A stretch of DNA of 64,000 bases from positions 1,364,001 through 1,428,000 of the forward strand of contig NZ_OZ244111.1 in assembly GCF_965215655.1 (NCBI RefSeq), in the 5' to 3' direction. The notes under the pieces were generated by a model that was not told where the DNA came from, did no database searches, and saw nothing but the letters and a program-made list of their open reading frames with translations. Shown here piece after piece: positions 35,716 to 44,510 of this stretch. Every line of letters begins with the position of its first letter. Position 1 is the first letter of the stretch. Source of the stretch: Nioella sp965215655 (GTDB lineage: Bacteria; Pseudomonadota; Alphaproteobacteria; Rhodobacterales; Rhodobacteraceae). The translations under genes were made by a program, and so were the position numbers.

Positions 35716-37590
35716 TCAGCTTACCTTCTTCAACCCCAGAAACCGCGCCCGCGCGCGGGGGTCGCTGTCGAAGAGCGAGGCCAGCTGCTCGGTCATCGCA
35801 CCGGCCAGCTGTTCCGCATCGGTGATGGTCACAGCCCGGTCATAATACCGGGTCACGTCATGGCCGATGCCGATGGCCAGCAGTTCCACCGCCTTGCGCT
35901 TCTCGACCATGGCGATCACGTCGCGCAGGTGTTTTTCGAGGTAGTTCGACGGGTTCACCGACAAGGTGGAATCATCGACTGGTGCGCCGTCCGAGATCAC
36001 CATCAAAATCTTGCGCTGTTCGCGCCGCGCCAGCATCCGGCGATGCGCCCATTCCAGTGCCTCGCCGTCGATGTTTTCCTTCAGCAAGCCCTCTTTCATC
36101 ATCAGGCCCAGATTGTCGCGCGTCCGGCGCATCGGCGCGTCGGCCTGTTTATAGATGATATGGCGCAGGTCATTGAGGCGTCCGGGCTGTTGCTTGCGGC
36201 CCTCTGCCAGCCATTCCTCGCGCGACCGCCCGCCTTTCCAGGCGCGGGTGGTAAAGCCAAGGATCTCCACCTTCACCGAGCACCGTTCCAGCGTGCGGGC
36301 CAGAACATCGGCGCAGATCGCGGCGATGGAAATCGGGCGCCCGCGCATGGACCCGGAATTGTCCAGAAGCAGCGTCACCACAGTGTCGCGGAAATCCATG
36401 TCCTTTTCGACCTTGAAGCTGAGCGGCGTCGTGGGATTGGCCACCACGCGCGCCAGACGGCCCGCATCAAGCACACCCTCTTCCTTGTCGAACTCCCAGG
36501 ACCGGTTCTGCTGTGCCTGAAGGCGGCGTTGCAGCTTGTTGGCCAGACGGCTGACTGCCCCTTTCAGCGGTTCCAGCTGCTGGTCGAGATAGGCGCGCAG
36601 GCGTTCCAGTTCCTGCGGCTCGGCCAATTCCTCGGCCATGATCTCTTCGTCATGTTCGGTCGTGTAAACCGTGTAATCCGGGTCGGCCTCGGAATGGGGG
36701 GCAGGGGGCGGCGGTTCCAGCGGGGCCTCGCCCTCTGGCAGCTCGGTTTCCTCGGCCTCTTCCATGTCGCCCTGGTCGTCCATTTCGACCGAGGCCTGGC
36801 TGGCATCCTGCTGTTCTTCCTGGCTTTGCTCGGGCGAGGCATCGGCCTGTTCGTCCTGATCCTCGTCCGAGTCGCCGGTGGAATCGGGGTTCTCGTCGTC
36901 GTCGGCTTCCGCCTCTTCCTCGTTATCCTCGTCCATCTCGTCGGGGTCGTCCCCCAACTGGTCGCCATAGCCCAGATCTTCAATGAGCTGGCGGGAGAGT
37001 TTGGCAAAGGCGGTCTGGTCGGACAGCACTTCATCAAGATTGTCGAGCGTATCGGCGCAGCGATCCTCGATGAAGCCGCGCCATAGCTCCATGACATTGG
37101 CGGCCTCGGGCGGCAGCTCGCGGCCCGTGGCGAGATGGCGGATCAGGTAACCGGCAGCCACGGCCAGCGGCGCGTCGGCGGCCTCTCGGATCTCGCCATA
37201 GCCCTTGCGGCGGGCCTCGTTGCCGATCTTGGCGTCGATATTGCCCGCGGTTCCCGGCATATGCCGGGCGCCCATGGCCTCGCAGCGGGCGGTTTCCATC
37301 GCGTCCATCAGGTCGCGCGCCATCTGGCCCTGCGGCGCATAGCGGGCAGCGGTGCCGGTGTCGTGGTATTTGTGCTTCAGCGCGAAAGCGTCGGCGGTGC
37401 CACGCGCCAGCAGAACCTCGTCCCGCGTCATGCGGCGGCTGATCTGCGGCAGGCGCACAGAGTCGCCCGTCTGCCCCGGCGGATCGACGGAATAGGTCAC
37501 CCCAAGTTCAGGGTCATCCGCCATCACGCGGGTGGTTTCGGCGAGGGCCTTCTTGAAAGGATCGGCGGGGTTGTCCGAGGGCTTTTTCAT
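35716..37590 (-). CDS. cobT: aerobic cobaltochelatase subunit CobT
   Basis: 624 residues from ATG at 37588-37590 (caggggt upstream). N-terminal conserved part, then a very acidic Asp/Glu/Gln-rich stretch at about residues 225-310, typical of CobT. A C-terminal von Willebrand A domain has the MIDAS motif D410-N-S-G-S. CobN-CobS-CobT inserts cobalt into hydrogenobyrinic acid a,c-diamide in the oxygen-dependent B12 pathway. The partner cobS lies 6 kb away on the other strand (43528), with unrelated genes between; cobN is not in the window. Confidence 0.95.
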   Translation of the reverse strand: MKKPSDNPADPFKKALAETTRVMADDPELGVTYSVDPPGQTGDSVRLPQISRRMTRDEVLLARGTADAFALKHKYHDTGTAARYAPQGQMARDLMDAMETARCEAMGARHMPGTAGNIDAKIGNEARRKGYGEIREAADAPLAVAAGYLIRHLATGRELPPEAANVMELWRGFIEDRCADTLDNLDEVLSDQTAFAKLSRQLIEDLGYGDQLGDDPDEMDEDNEEEAEADDDENPDSTGDSDEDQDEQADASPEQSQEEQQDASQASVEMDDQGDMEEAEETELPEGEAPLEPPPPAPHSEADPDYTVYTTEHDEEIMAEELAEPQELERLRAYLDQQLEPLKGAVSRLANKLQRRLQAQQNRSWEFDKEEGVLDAGRLARVVANPTTPLSFKVEKDMDFRDTVVTLLLDNSGSMRGRPISIAAICADVLARTLERCSVKVEILGFTTRAWKGGRSREEWLAEGRKQQPGRLNDLRHIIYKQADAPMRRTRDNLGLMMKEGLLKENIDGEALEWAHRRMLARREQRKILMVISDGAPVDDSTLSVNPSNYLEKHLRDVIAMVEKRKAVELLAIGIGHDVTRYYDRAVTITDAEQLAGAMTEQLASLFDSDPRARARFLGLKKVS

Positions 37591-37704
37591 ACCCCTGTTA
37601 TGCACCCGCTCCGGGACGGCGAAAAGAGGGGATTTGTGTCAGGGCTGACATTGGGTAGGGTCGGGGCGATTTGCAGCATCGAGACATTGAAAGGACGAAT
37701 TGCC

Positions 37705-38739
37705 GTGAAGCTCTCAGCAGGCGCATTGGCCGTGATCGGAAGTCTTATTCTGCCGGGCGCGGCGCAGGCGCAGGATTTCGATTGTCTGGCCGTGATGCAG
37801 GCCTTTCGGGCCGAGCCGGTGCCGGGGGTCGCTCCGCCCACGCATGACATCTGCGATGACGACCAATTGATTGCTTTTCGCGTCAATCTGGCGGCTGCGG
37901 AGCGGGCGGTTCCGGTGACGGGTCCTGCGGCGCTCTATGGCACCTGGCTTTCGGACGACGCGCTCCTGTATCTCAGCGGCATCACCGTGCCCGGAACCGA
38001 GGTGCTGGAGATCGGGCCGGGGGCCGAGGAAGGCGAGATCGAGATCGTCCAGTACTGGATCAAACCGAATATCCCCGGCTATGACATCGTGCCATGGGAG
38101 GAGGACAGCGGCTATGACGGGTGGGTGTCGCGGGGCATGTTCCGGCCGGATGGGCGCGAGGGGGTTTATGCGCCGGTGTCGTTCGGACCGGGTATGCTGA
38201 CCTATTCCGGTCTGCGGCTGGAGCATGAGCGCTCGCACGAGCTCTTCGTGCTGTCCCAACTCAATCACTTCGAGCTTCCGGTGACCTTCCTGCGCGATGG
38301 CGATGTGCTGGTGCTGGAAAGCGATCGGCGTGACCCTCTGTCCCGAAACCTGACGCCGGTCTTGAGCACCTACACGCGGGTCGATGCGGACGCGGTGGAC
38401 ATGGCGCTGCAACTCGTGGTGGCGGCGGAACTGAGCTATGGGCGGTTTTTCGATTGTTTCGTGCATCAGCTGAGCGACAACGAGGGGCCGTTGATTGCCG
38501 CCTTCACGCCTTATTCAACGACGGATGCGCGGGACTGGGTCGATAGCCTCTGGTCCGCCTCTTTGGAACGCACGGCCCTGATGGCAGAGCTGCGCAGCGA
38601 CACGCCGCCGGAAAACGGATCTGCTCTCATGCAAGAGTTCATGGAGCGCTATGTCGCCCTGATCGAGACTCCAATCAACCGGCATTTCGTCGAGCGTTTG
38701 ATTGGCGGAGCCGACCTCGGTTGTCCGCCCGTTTATTAA
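37705..38739 (+). CDS. secreted protein of unknown function
   Basis: 344 residues from GTG 37705 (aaggac upstream); the open frame extends much further 5' but overlaps cobT antisense. Signal peptide KLSAGALAVIGSLILPGAAQA with an AxA cleavage site. The mature protein has two cysteines near the start (DFDCLAVM, DICDDD) and one in FDCFVHQ and GCPPV, suggesting periplasmic disulfides. No known domain recognised. Convergent with the next gene. Confidence 0.8.
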   Translation: MKLSAGALAVIGSLILPGAAQAQDFDCLAVMQAFRAEPVPGVAPPTHDICDDDQLIAFRVNLAAAERAVPVTGPAALYGTWLSDDALLYLSGITVPGTEVLEIGPGAEEGEIEIVQYWIKPNIPGYDIVPWEEDSGYDGWVSRGMFRPDGREGVYAPVSFGPGMLTYSGLRLEHERSHELFVLSQLNHFELPVTFLRDGDVLVLESDRRDPLSRNLTPVLSTYTRVDADAVDMALQLVVAAELSYGRFFDCFVHQLSDNEGPLIAAFTPYSTTDARDWVDSLWSASLERTALMAELRSDTPPENGSALMQEFMERYVALIETPINRHFVERLIGGADLGCPPVY

Positions 38740-38758
38740 GGCGTGCGCGTCGGGTGCG

Positions 38759-39409
38759 TCACGGCAGGTTGTCGAAAAACAGCGTCTGAACCGCCTGGCA
38801 GGGCGCTGGCAGGGCGGCGAAGGCCCCGTGATCGCTGAGCAGCGGGGCGGGGCTGTCCAATGTGCCGCTTTGTGCCACCGAGTGCTCCTCCTCGCTTTCG
38901 GGATCGACCCAGGTGGCCTCGGCCACCCACTCCCCGTTGTCATAGTCGAGCGAGCAGCTATAGCCACCGGAGGTGAACCGGTCATAGCTGGAATAGCCGA
39001 ATCCCTGCACGCGGAAGGCATCCTCCTGCCAGCCGATGCGCAGGGTCTGGAACCACGGGTGACGCCCGATGCCGGATTGTTCGGAACGGAGCAGAACGGT
39101 GCGCCCGTCGCCCTCCTCCAGCGAAGGCGACATCCCCCACATGGACCCGTTATAGGCGGCATTGCGCAGGACCAGCAGCGGCGCGCCGGGATCGTCCTGC
39201 AACCGCCGGTCCGACAGGATCACCAGATCGGCGCTGCTGTCATCGTCCCGACTGGTCAACAGGATCACCTGTTCGCAGCCATTGAGCGGATGGATGTCGA
39301 CGCACAGGCTGTCGATGAGACGGGGCAGGGTGTCGCTTTCGGGAAGGGTCAGATCCTGGGCCGTGGCAGGCGATGCGAGCAAGGCCGCGAAGAGGGCGAG
39401 AAAACGCAT
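38759..39409 (-). CDS. secreted protein of unknown function
   Basis: 216 residues from ATG at 39407-39409 (aagga upstream). Signal peptide RFLALFAALLASPATAQ. The mature part has cysteine pairs (SLCVDIHPLNGCEQV; YSCSLDY; PAPCQAV) and beta-rich spacing with many Ser/Asp. It resembles a periplasmic binding or enzyme-inhibitor-like small protein only in general character; no family assigned. Confidence 0.78.
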   Translation of the reverse strand: MRFLALFAALLASPATAQDLTLPESDTLPRLIDSLCVDIHPLNGCEQVILLTSRDDDSSADLVILSDRRLQDDPGAPLLVLRNAAYNGSMWGMSPSLEEGDGRTVLLRSEQSGIGRHPWFQTLRIGWQEDAFRVQGFGYSSYDRFTSGGYSCSLDYDNGEWVAEATWVDPESEEEHSVAQSGTLDSPAPLLSDHGAFAALPAPCQAVQTLFFDNLP

Positions 39410-39492
39410 GGGGATATCCTTGGAGTTTGGTGCTGAAAACGAGGGCAGCATAGCGATGCGGCCCCCGGTTTGTCAGCCCGTTCCCGCGCGCC

Positions 39493-39921
39493 CTAATCCT
39501 CGCCGGTCATGACGGCCGTGCAATCCTCGTTATCGGCCAGATAGACCGGATCGTCGGAAAAGGCATTGCGGCCCGCCTCGGCATTGGCGTCGAACCGCTG
39601 GCGATAGGCGTCCGAGAGGGCTTCCACCTCGCTGACAACCGCATCGCGGGCGGCGTCAGGCTCCAGCCCTTCCTGTTCCATCGCGTCCGCGGCCGTCATC
39701 ATCAGCAGCGCCACGATATTGTTGACCTGATCCTGCATATCCTCGCTGATCTGGTCGCCCAGATAGGCCGCCGAGGACGCATAGAAGGCCGCGCAGCGGG
39801 TGCCGATATAGGACATGGGCGCTCCGTCGCCCACCTCGACGCGCAGGGGCTGCATCTCCTCCTGGGCGAGGGCGGGCAGGGGCATCAGCAGGGCCAGCAG
39901 GGTCAGGGCGCGGATGGTCAA
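39493..39921 (-). CDS. small secreted protein of unknown function
   Basis: 142 residues from TTG at 39919-39921, preferred because cggag lies seven bases upstream and a clean signal peptide (TIRALTLLALLMPLPALAQ) follows at once. An ATG at 39945 would add eight residues but has no RBS. The mature part is helical and acidic with two cysteines (TRCAAFYASS; NEDCTAV), in the style of small periplasmic helical-bundle proteins. Its start lies divergent from the flavoprotein gene, about 115 bp away. Confidence 0.72.
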   Translation of the reverse strand: MTIRALTLLALLMPLPALAQEEMQPLRVEVGDGAPMSYIGTRCAAFYASSAAYLGDQISEDMQDQVNNIVALLMMTAADAMEQEGLEPDAARDAVVSEVEALSDAYRQRFDANAEAGRNAFSDDPVYLADNEDCTAVMTGED

Positions 39922-40036
39922 CGGGCATCTCCGGGGTTTGGACATTTGGGGGATCATGACGGCAAAGCTTGCCCGCCGCCACCCCCAAGCCGCGATGACG
40001 CTTGCCTTCGCCGCGAGAGACCCGCACAAGGGCGCC

Positions 40037-41239
40037 ATGACCGCGCAGCATGTCACCACCCTGATCCTTGGCGCCGGGGCCGCGGGCCTTATGTGTGCCG
40101 CCCACGCGGGGCCGGATACGCTGGTGGTGGATCATGCCAAGGCGCCGGGCGAAAAAATCCGCATTTCGGGCGGCGGGCGCTGCAACTTCACCAATATCTA
40201 TGCGGGGGCCGAAAACTTCCTCTCGCAGAACCCCCATTTCGCGAAATCCGCGCTCAGCCGGTATAGGCAATGGGATTTCCTCGATCTGGTGAACAAGCAC
40301 GGCATTGCCTGGCATGAAAAGACGCTCGGGCAGCTCTTTTGCGATGGTTCCGCGAAAGAGATCATCACCATGCTGCTTGCGGAAATGCAGCCTGCCGAGT
40401 TGTGGTTGCGCACCGAGATCGGCGAGATCACTCATGATGGCAGCCGCTTCACGGTCGCGCTTACGCGGGAAGGCCGCGCGGTGACCGTCACCGCCCGCAA
40501 TCTGGTGGTGGCTACCGGAGGCAAGTCGATTCCCAAGATGGGGGCGACCGGGATTGGTTACCGCATTGCGGAACAGTTCGGCCATAGACTGACCGACACG
40601 CGCCCCGGCCTTGTGCCGCTGACCTTCAACGAGGATCAGAAGGCCGCCTTTCGCCCCCTTGCGGGGAGCGCCGTGCCCGTGGTGGCAGGCTGCAATGGCG
40701 GCAGCTTTGAAGAGGCGATGCTGTTCACCCACAGGGGCCTCTCCGGCCCGGCGATCCTGCAAATCTCGTCCTATTGGCGGGAGGGTGACAGCCTGTCGGT
40801 GCGATTGTGTCCCGGCACCGATCTTTATAGTGCATTGCGGGCGCGCCGTCAGACCGATGGTGCCAAGGCGCTGACCACGGTTCTGGCGGACCACCTGCCG
40901 CGCGCCCTGTGTCAGTTTCTGGCAGAAAGCTGGGGTCTGGCGGGCAATCTGGCGGACCAATCGGACAAGGCGTTGCGGGGGCTGGTGGACCGGCTGGAAA
41001 ACTGGCACCTGATGCCCACCTCCTCGGAAGGCTACCGCACGGCGGAGGTGACGCTTGGCGGGGTCGAGACCGACGGAATGTCCTCAAAGACCATGGAATC
41101 GCGGCTGCAATCGGGGCTCTTCTTGATTGGCGAAGTGGTGGACGTGACCGGCTGGCTTGGCGGCTATAACTTCCAGTGGGCCTGGTCGTCGGCTGTCGCG
41201 GCCGGGCGTGCCATAGCAACGCGCCCGACCATTGGCTGA
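40037..41239 (+). CDS. HI0933/YhiN-like FAD-dependent oxidoreductase
   Basis: 400 residues from ATG 40037. N-terminal dinucleotide-binding motif LILGAGAAGLMCA, then the family hallmark GEKIRISGGGRCNFTN (split) near residues 38-53. A conserved VVATGGKSIPKMGATGIGY follows, and the C-terminal ESRLQSGLFLIGEVVDVTGWLGGYNFQWAWSSG-type block is complete. Cytoplasmic flavoprotein family of unknown substrate. Followed by its own terminator. Confidence 0.93.
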   Translation: MTAQHVTTLILGAGAAGLMCAAHAGPDTLVVDHAKAPGEKIRISGGGRCNFTNIYAGAENFLSQNPHFAKSALSRYRQWDFLDLVNKHGIAWHEKTLGQLFCDGSAKEIITMLLAEMQPAELWLRTEIGEITHDGSRFTVALTREGRAVTVTARNLVVATGGKSIPKMGATGIGYRIAEQFGHRLTDTRPGLVPLTFNEDQKAAFRPLAGSAVPVVAGCNGGSFEEAMLFTHRGLSGPAILQISSYWREGDSLSVRLCPGTDLYSALRARRQTDGAKALTTVLADHLPRALCQFLAESWGLAGNLADQSDKALRGLVDRLENWHLMPTSSEGYRTAEVTLGGVETDGMSSKTMESRLQSGLFLIGEVVDVTGWLGGYNFQWAWSSAVAAGRAIATRPTIG

Positions 41240-41300
41240 GGCAACGACCGGGCGCTTGCGGGCGACCCTGCTCGGACAGGCCGCCCGTCCAGGGATGCGA

Positions 41301-41324
41301 AGCCCCAAGGGACAGGGGCTTTTT
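41301..41324 (+). terminator. Rho-independent terminator after the HI0933-like gene
   Basis: AGCCCC (41301-41306), loop of eight bases, GGGGCT (41315-41320) and a T-run to 41324. Confidence 0.75.
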
Positions 41325-41405
41325 ACGACGCGGTCAGAAGCGGGACCGGCTTTCCTGCCGGGGACAGATCGGACAGGACCGAGCGTAGCATCCGTCGGGA
41401 GAAGT

Positions 41406-41440
41406 CCGTCCCGGCCGCGGATGGGGGCTGGCCGGGACGG
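41406..41440 (-). terminator. hairpin downstream of the fasciclin gene
   Basis: A perfect 11-bp inverted repeat (41406-41416/41430-41440) lies 12 bp past the fasciclin stop on the minus strand. No T-tract follows, so it may be an mRNA-stabilising 3' end or a factor-dependent terminator. Confidence 0.5.
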
Positions 41441-41451
41441 GACGTGAACTG

Positions 41452-42021
41452 TCAGGCGCCGGGCAACAGCACCGTGTCGATCACGTGGATCACACCGTTC
41501 GACTGCACCACATCGGCCACGGTCACCGTTGCGGTGCGGTTTTGCTGGTCGGTCAGGGTGATCATGCCGTCCTGCATCCGCGCGGTCAGAACGCAGCCGC
41601 CCACGGTCTGCACGTCATGCGCGCCACTGTCATCGGCGATCATGCCCATGATGGCATCGGACAGGGCATTGGTCGCGACCACGTGGCAGGTCAGGATTTC
41701 GCGCAGACGGCCCATGTTCCGGGGCTCCAGCAGCGCTTCGACTGATCCGGCGGGCAGGGCTGCGAAGGCGTCATTGGTCGGGGCGAAGACGGTGAAGGGG
41801 CCGTCGCCTGCCAGCGTATCGACAAGGCCCGCATGCTGCACGGCGGCCACAAGGGTGGTGTGATCGGCGGAATTCACCGCGTTTTCCACGATGGTCATCG
41901 TCGGGAACATCGCCGCGCCGCCGACCATCGGATTGCCGGTGGACGCATGGGATTCGGCGAGTGCAGCGCCCGAGGTCAGGCCGAGGGCCAGAAGGGCGGC
42001 AGTCAGGGTATTGGGGGTCAT
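41452..42021 (-). CDS. secreted fasciclin-domain protein
   Basis: 189 residues from ATG at 42019-42021, with gagga upstream. Signal peptide LTAALLALGLTSGAALA, then one FAS1 domain: TIVENAVNSADHTTLVAAVQHAGLVDTL, the H1-box GPFTVFAPTNDAFAALP, and the H2 region VIHVIDTVLLP at the end. Exported adhesion-type fold. It lies directly after an ECF sigma/anti-sigma pair on the same strand, with a matching ECF-type promoter ahead of it, so it is a likely regulon member. Confidence 0.95.
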   Translation of the reverse strand: MTPNTLTAALLALGLTSGAALAESHASTGNPMVGGAAMFPTMTIVENAVNSADHTTLVAAVQHAGLVDTLAGDGPFTVFAPTNDAFAALPAGSVEALLEPRNMGRLREILTCHVVATNALSDAIMGMIADDSGAHDVQTVGGCVLTARMQDGMITLTDQQNRTATVTVADVVQSNGVIHVIDTVLLPGA

Positions 42022-42070
42022 GTGGTGGTCTCCTCTGATGTTGGACACGTCCGTTCCGGGACGCTCATCA

Positions 42071-42103
42071 GAAACCACGAGGCGGCGGGGCGGAAAGTTT
42101 CAC
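42071..42103 (-). promoter_or_regulatory. candidate ECF-sigma promoter of the fasciclin gene
   Basis: On the minus strand GTGAAAC (42103-42097), a 17-base spacer and CGTGG (42079-42075) follow the AAC-N16/17-CGT arrangement typical of ECF sigma targets. Transcription would start about 50 bases before the ATG. Resemblance only. Confidence 0.5.
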
Positions 42104-42145
42104 AGCGCAGGCAAAAAAGCTGACAGAGGGTTCAAGGCCCTGAAA

Positions 42146-42844
42146 TCAAGCCTGAATTTCCTCGATCACGCCAATGGCCAGTACATCCCCCGTAGGCGCG
42201 CCGGTCGGCGATCCGCCGGGCGGTTCATCCGATACGGCCAGTACACCCCCGGCAAATAGAGCGCGCAGGGGTTCCGGCACGGCGACTTGCGTTTCGGACT
42301 CTGCCGACAGCAGGCCAAGCGACACCGGGGCCGCGTCACCCGTGATTAGCCAAAGCTGCTGCGCGCGGCCATCGGCCACGGACCCCGATTGGCGGCTGAC
42401 GCGAAGCTGTCCGCTGTCGAGATCGAGCGCCGCGGCCAATTGCAAGCCGCCGTCCTCGGCGGCGATGATCGCAGTGAATTCCGGTTCGCCACGGCTGCCC
42501 GGGCCGCCGATGTAGACCAGCACCGCCACCGCGACCAATCCCGCCATGGCAAGGGCCGCGGCCCCGCGCCAAAGCCCCGACCATTGCCACCGCGAGCGGG
42601 CATCATCGCGGAAGAGATGGGCCACCAGGCGCGCCTCGACCGATGCGGGCGGTGTCACCGGCGCGACCTCCTGCTCGGCCATGGTTGCGAAACGCCGTTC
42701 CCAGGCAAGCACTTCGTCGCGCAACGCGGGCTCCGACTCCAGCCGCGCCCGCATCTCGCGCGCTTCCGCATCCGGCAGCAGGCCAAGGACGTATTCCGCC
42801 GCCTTGCCGCTGTCGTCAGGGGATATGGTGGGCCGGTCGCTCAT
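42146..42844 (-). CDS. anti-sigma factor, RskA/ChrR-associated type
   Basis: 232 residues from ATG at 42842-42844, overlapping the sigma-factor stop (ATGA). N-terminal zinc-free anti-sigma domain with AAEYVLGLLPDAEAREMRARLESEPAL, typical of RskA-type proteins. One membrane segment lies at about residues 93-110 (AALAMAGLVAVAVLVYIGG). A periplasmic RskA domain ends with the LAIGVIEEI-type segment. It should hold the ECF sigma factor at the inner membrane until a signal leads to its release. Coupled translation keeps the two in balance. Confidence 0.93.
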   Translation of the reverse strand: MSDRPTISPDDSGKAAEYVLGLLPDAEAREMRARLESEPALRDEVLAWERRFATMAEQEVAPVTPPASVEARLVAHLFRDDARSRWQWSGLWRGAAALAMAGLVAVAVLVYIGGPGSRGEPEFTAIIAAEDGGLQLAAALDLDSGQLRVSRQSGSVADGRAQQLWLITGDAAPVSLGLLSAESETQVAVPEPLRALFAGGVLAVSDEPPGGSPTGAPTGDVLAIGVIEEIQA

Positions 42845-43383
42845 CGGCTGAGACAATCCTTTAGGGTTAGCAGGCTGCGGCGCAGCCAGGTTCGCATGGT
42901 GTTCAGCGGCACGTCAAAGCGCGCCGCCAGATCGGCATAGGTTTCGCCTTCCAGGTAGGCGCCCCGCACCGCCGCCGCGCGGGATTGGTCCAGTTCTCCA
43001 AGGCAATCGGCGATGCGCCGTGCCTCTCCGGCCGCAATGGCCTGCGCCTCGGGCCCCGGGGCGGGATCGGCGAGCACCAGATCGGGCTCTGCCGTATCCC
43101 CGCCGCCTTTCCGGGCGCGCAGCCGGTCGATGGCATGGTTGCGCGCAATGGTGATCAGCCAGGTCATCGGGCTGTGACCCGTGACCTTGTAGCGGTCTGC
43201 GCGGTTCCAGATCTTGATGAACACCTCTTGCAAGGCATCCTCGGCCTCGGCCCGGTCGTTCAAGACACGCAGGCAGATGCCAAAGAGTTTCGCGGAGGTC
43301 TCGGAAAAAAGCGCTCGGAAGGCCGCCCTGTCCCTGAGGACAATGCGGGCCAGCAGGTCTTCCAGATCGGTCTGCGCGCTCAT
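42841..43383 (-). CDS. ECF sigma factor (SigK/RpoE-like)
   Basis: 180 residues from ATG at 43381-43383; the longer open frame antisense to cobS is not real. Sigma-2 region: RDRAAFRALFSETSAKLFGICLRVLNDRAEAEDALQEVFIKIWNRADRY, and TWLITIARNHAIDRLRA. Sigma-4 with helix-turn-helix: YLEGETYADLAARFDVPLNTMRTWLRRSLLTLKDCL. Followed by its anti-sigma factor and a fasciclin gene. The same trio (SigK, RskA, fasciclin protein MPB70/MPB83) is known in mycobacteria. Confidence 0.94.
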   Translation of the reverse strand: MSAQTDLEDLLARIVLRDRAAFRALFSETSAKLFGICLRVLNDRAEAEDALQEVFIKIWNRADRYKVTGHSPMTWLITIARNHAIDRLRARKGGGDTAEPDLVLADPAPGPEAQAIAAGEARRIADCLGELDQSRAAAVRGAYLEGETYADLAARFDVPLNTMRTWLRRSLLTLKDCLSR

Positions 43384-43527
43384 TCGCTGGCAGCTAGCGC
43401 GTTTCTTCGAAGCAGCAATGAAAAAAACGCGCCGCCGCGGCACGGGGTCTGGGGCCTTGCAGCCCCCCGAAATATCGTGCAACACCAAGCGGCGGAGCCG
43501 AAGATACAGCGAGAAGGCACAAGAGCG

Positions 43528-44499
43528 ATGGACAAGATTGTCAAACCCACCGAAGAAATCTCTGTCCGCGATGTGTTCGGCATCGACAGTGACATGAAGG
43601 TCAAGGGATTCGAAGAACGCGGCGACCGCGTGCCGGAAATCGACCCCACCTACAAGTTCGACCCCGACACCACGCTGGCGATTCTCGCAGGCTTCAGCCA
43701 TAACCGCCGCGTGATGATCCAGGGCTATCACGGCACCGGCAAGTCGACCCATATCGAGCAGGTCGCCGCCCGCCTGAACTGGCCCGCCGTGCGCGTGAAC
43801 CTCGACAGCCATATCAGCCGGATAGACCTGATCGGCAAGGACGCGATCAAGCTGCGCGACGGCAAGCAGGTGACCGAGTTTCACGAGGGTATCCTGCCCT
43901 GGGCGCTGCGCAATCCCGTGGCCATCGTCTTCGACGAATATGATGCGGGCCGCGCCGATGTGATGTTCGTGATCCAGCGGGTTCTGGAACATGACGGCAA
44001 GCTGACGCTGCTGGACCAGAACGAGATCATCACACCGAACCCCTATTTCCGCCTGTTCGCCACCGCGAACACCGTGGGTCTGGGGGATACGACGGGTCTC
44101 TACCATGGCACGCAGCAGATCAACCAGGCGCAGATGGACCGCTGGAGCCTTGTGGCGACGCTGAACTACCTGAGCCACGACGCGGAAACCGCAATCGTCC
44201 TGTCCAAAAGCCCGCATTACAACACCGCCGCCGGGCGTCAGACCATCAGCCAGATGGTGACGGTCGCGGACCTGACCCGAACGGCCTTCATGAATGGTGA
44301 GCTGTCCACCGTGATGAGCCCTCGGACCGTGATCAACTGGGCGCAGAACGCCGAGATCTTCCGGTCTGTCGGCTATGCCTTCCGCCTGAGTTTCCTCAAC
44401 AAATGCGATGAGCTGGAACGCCAGACCGTGGCCGAGTTCTACCAGCGCTGCTTTGACGAGGAACTGCCGGAAAGCGCGGCCAGCATGTCATTGGGGTAG
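43528..44499 (+). CDS. cobS: aerobic cobaltochelatase subunit CobS
   Basis: 323 residues from ATG 43528; the open frame upstream crosses the divergent sigma gene and is discarded. MoxR-type AAA+ ATPase with Walker A GYHGTGKST at residues 66-74, Walker B AIVFDEYDAG and sensor-1 RLFATANTVG. CobS forms hexamers that with CobT and CobN drive cobalt insertion into the corrin ring. It is divergent from the ECF sigma gene and followed after 11 bp by a low-GC gene that looks inserted. Confidence 0.97.
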   Translation: MDKIVKPTEEISVRDVFGIDSDMKVKGFEERGDRVPEIDPTYKFDPDTTLAILAGFSHNRRVMIQGYHGTGKSTHIEQVAARLNWPAVRVNLDSHISRIDLIGKDAIKLRDGKQVTEFHEGILPWALRNPVAIVFDEYDAGRADVMFVIQRVLEHDGKLTLLDQNEIITPNPYFRLFATANTVGLGDTTGLYHGTQQINQAQMDRWSLVATLNYLSHDAETAIVLSKSPHYNTAAGRQTISQMVTVADLTRTAFMNGELSTVMSPRTVINWAQNAEIFRSVGYAFRLSFLNKCDELERQTVAEFYQRCFDEELPESAASMSLG

Positions 44500-44510
44500 C
44501 TTAGTCATTT

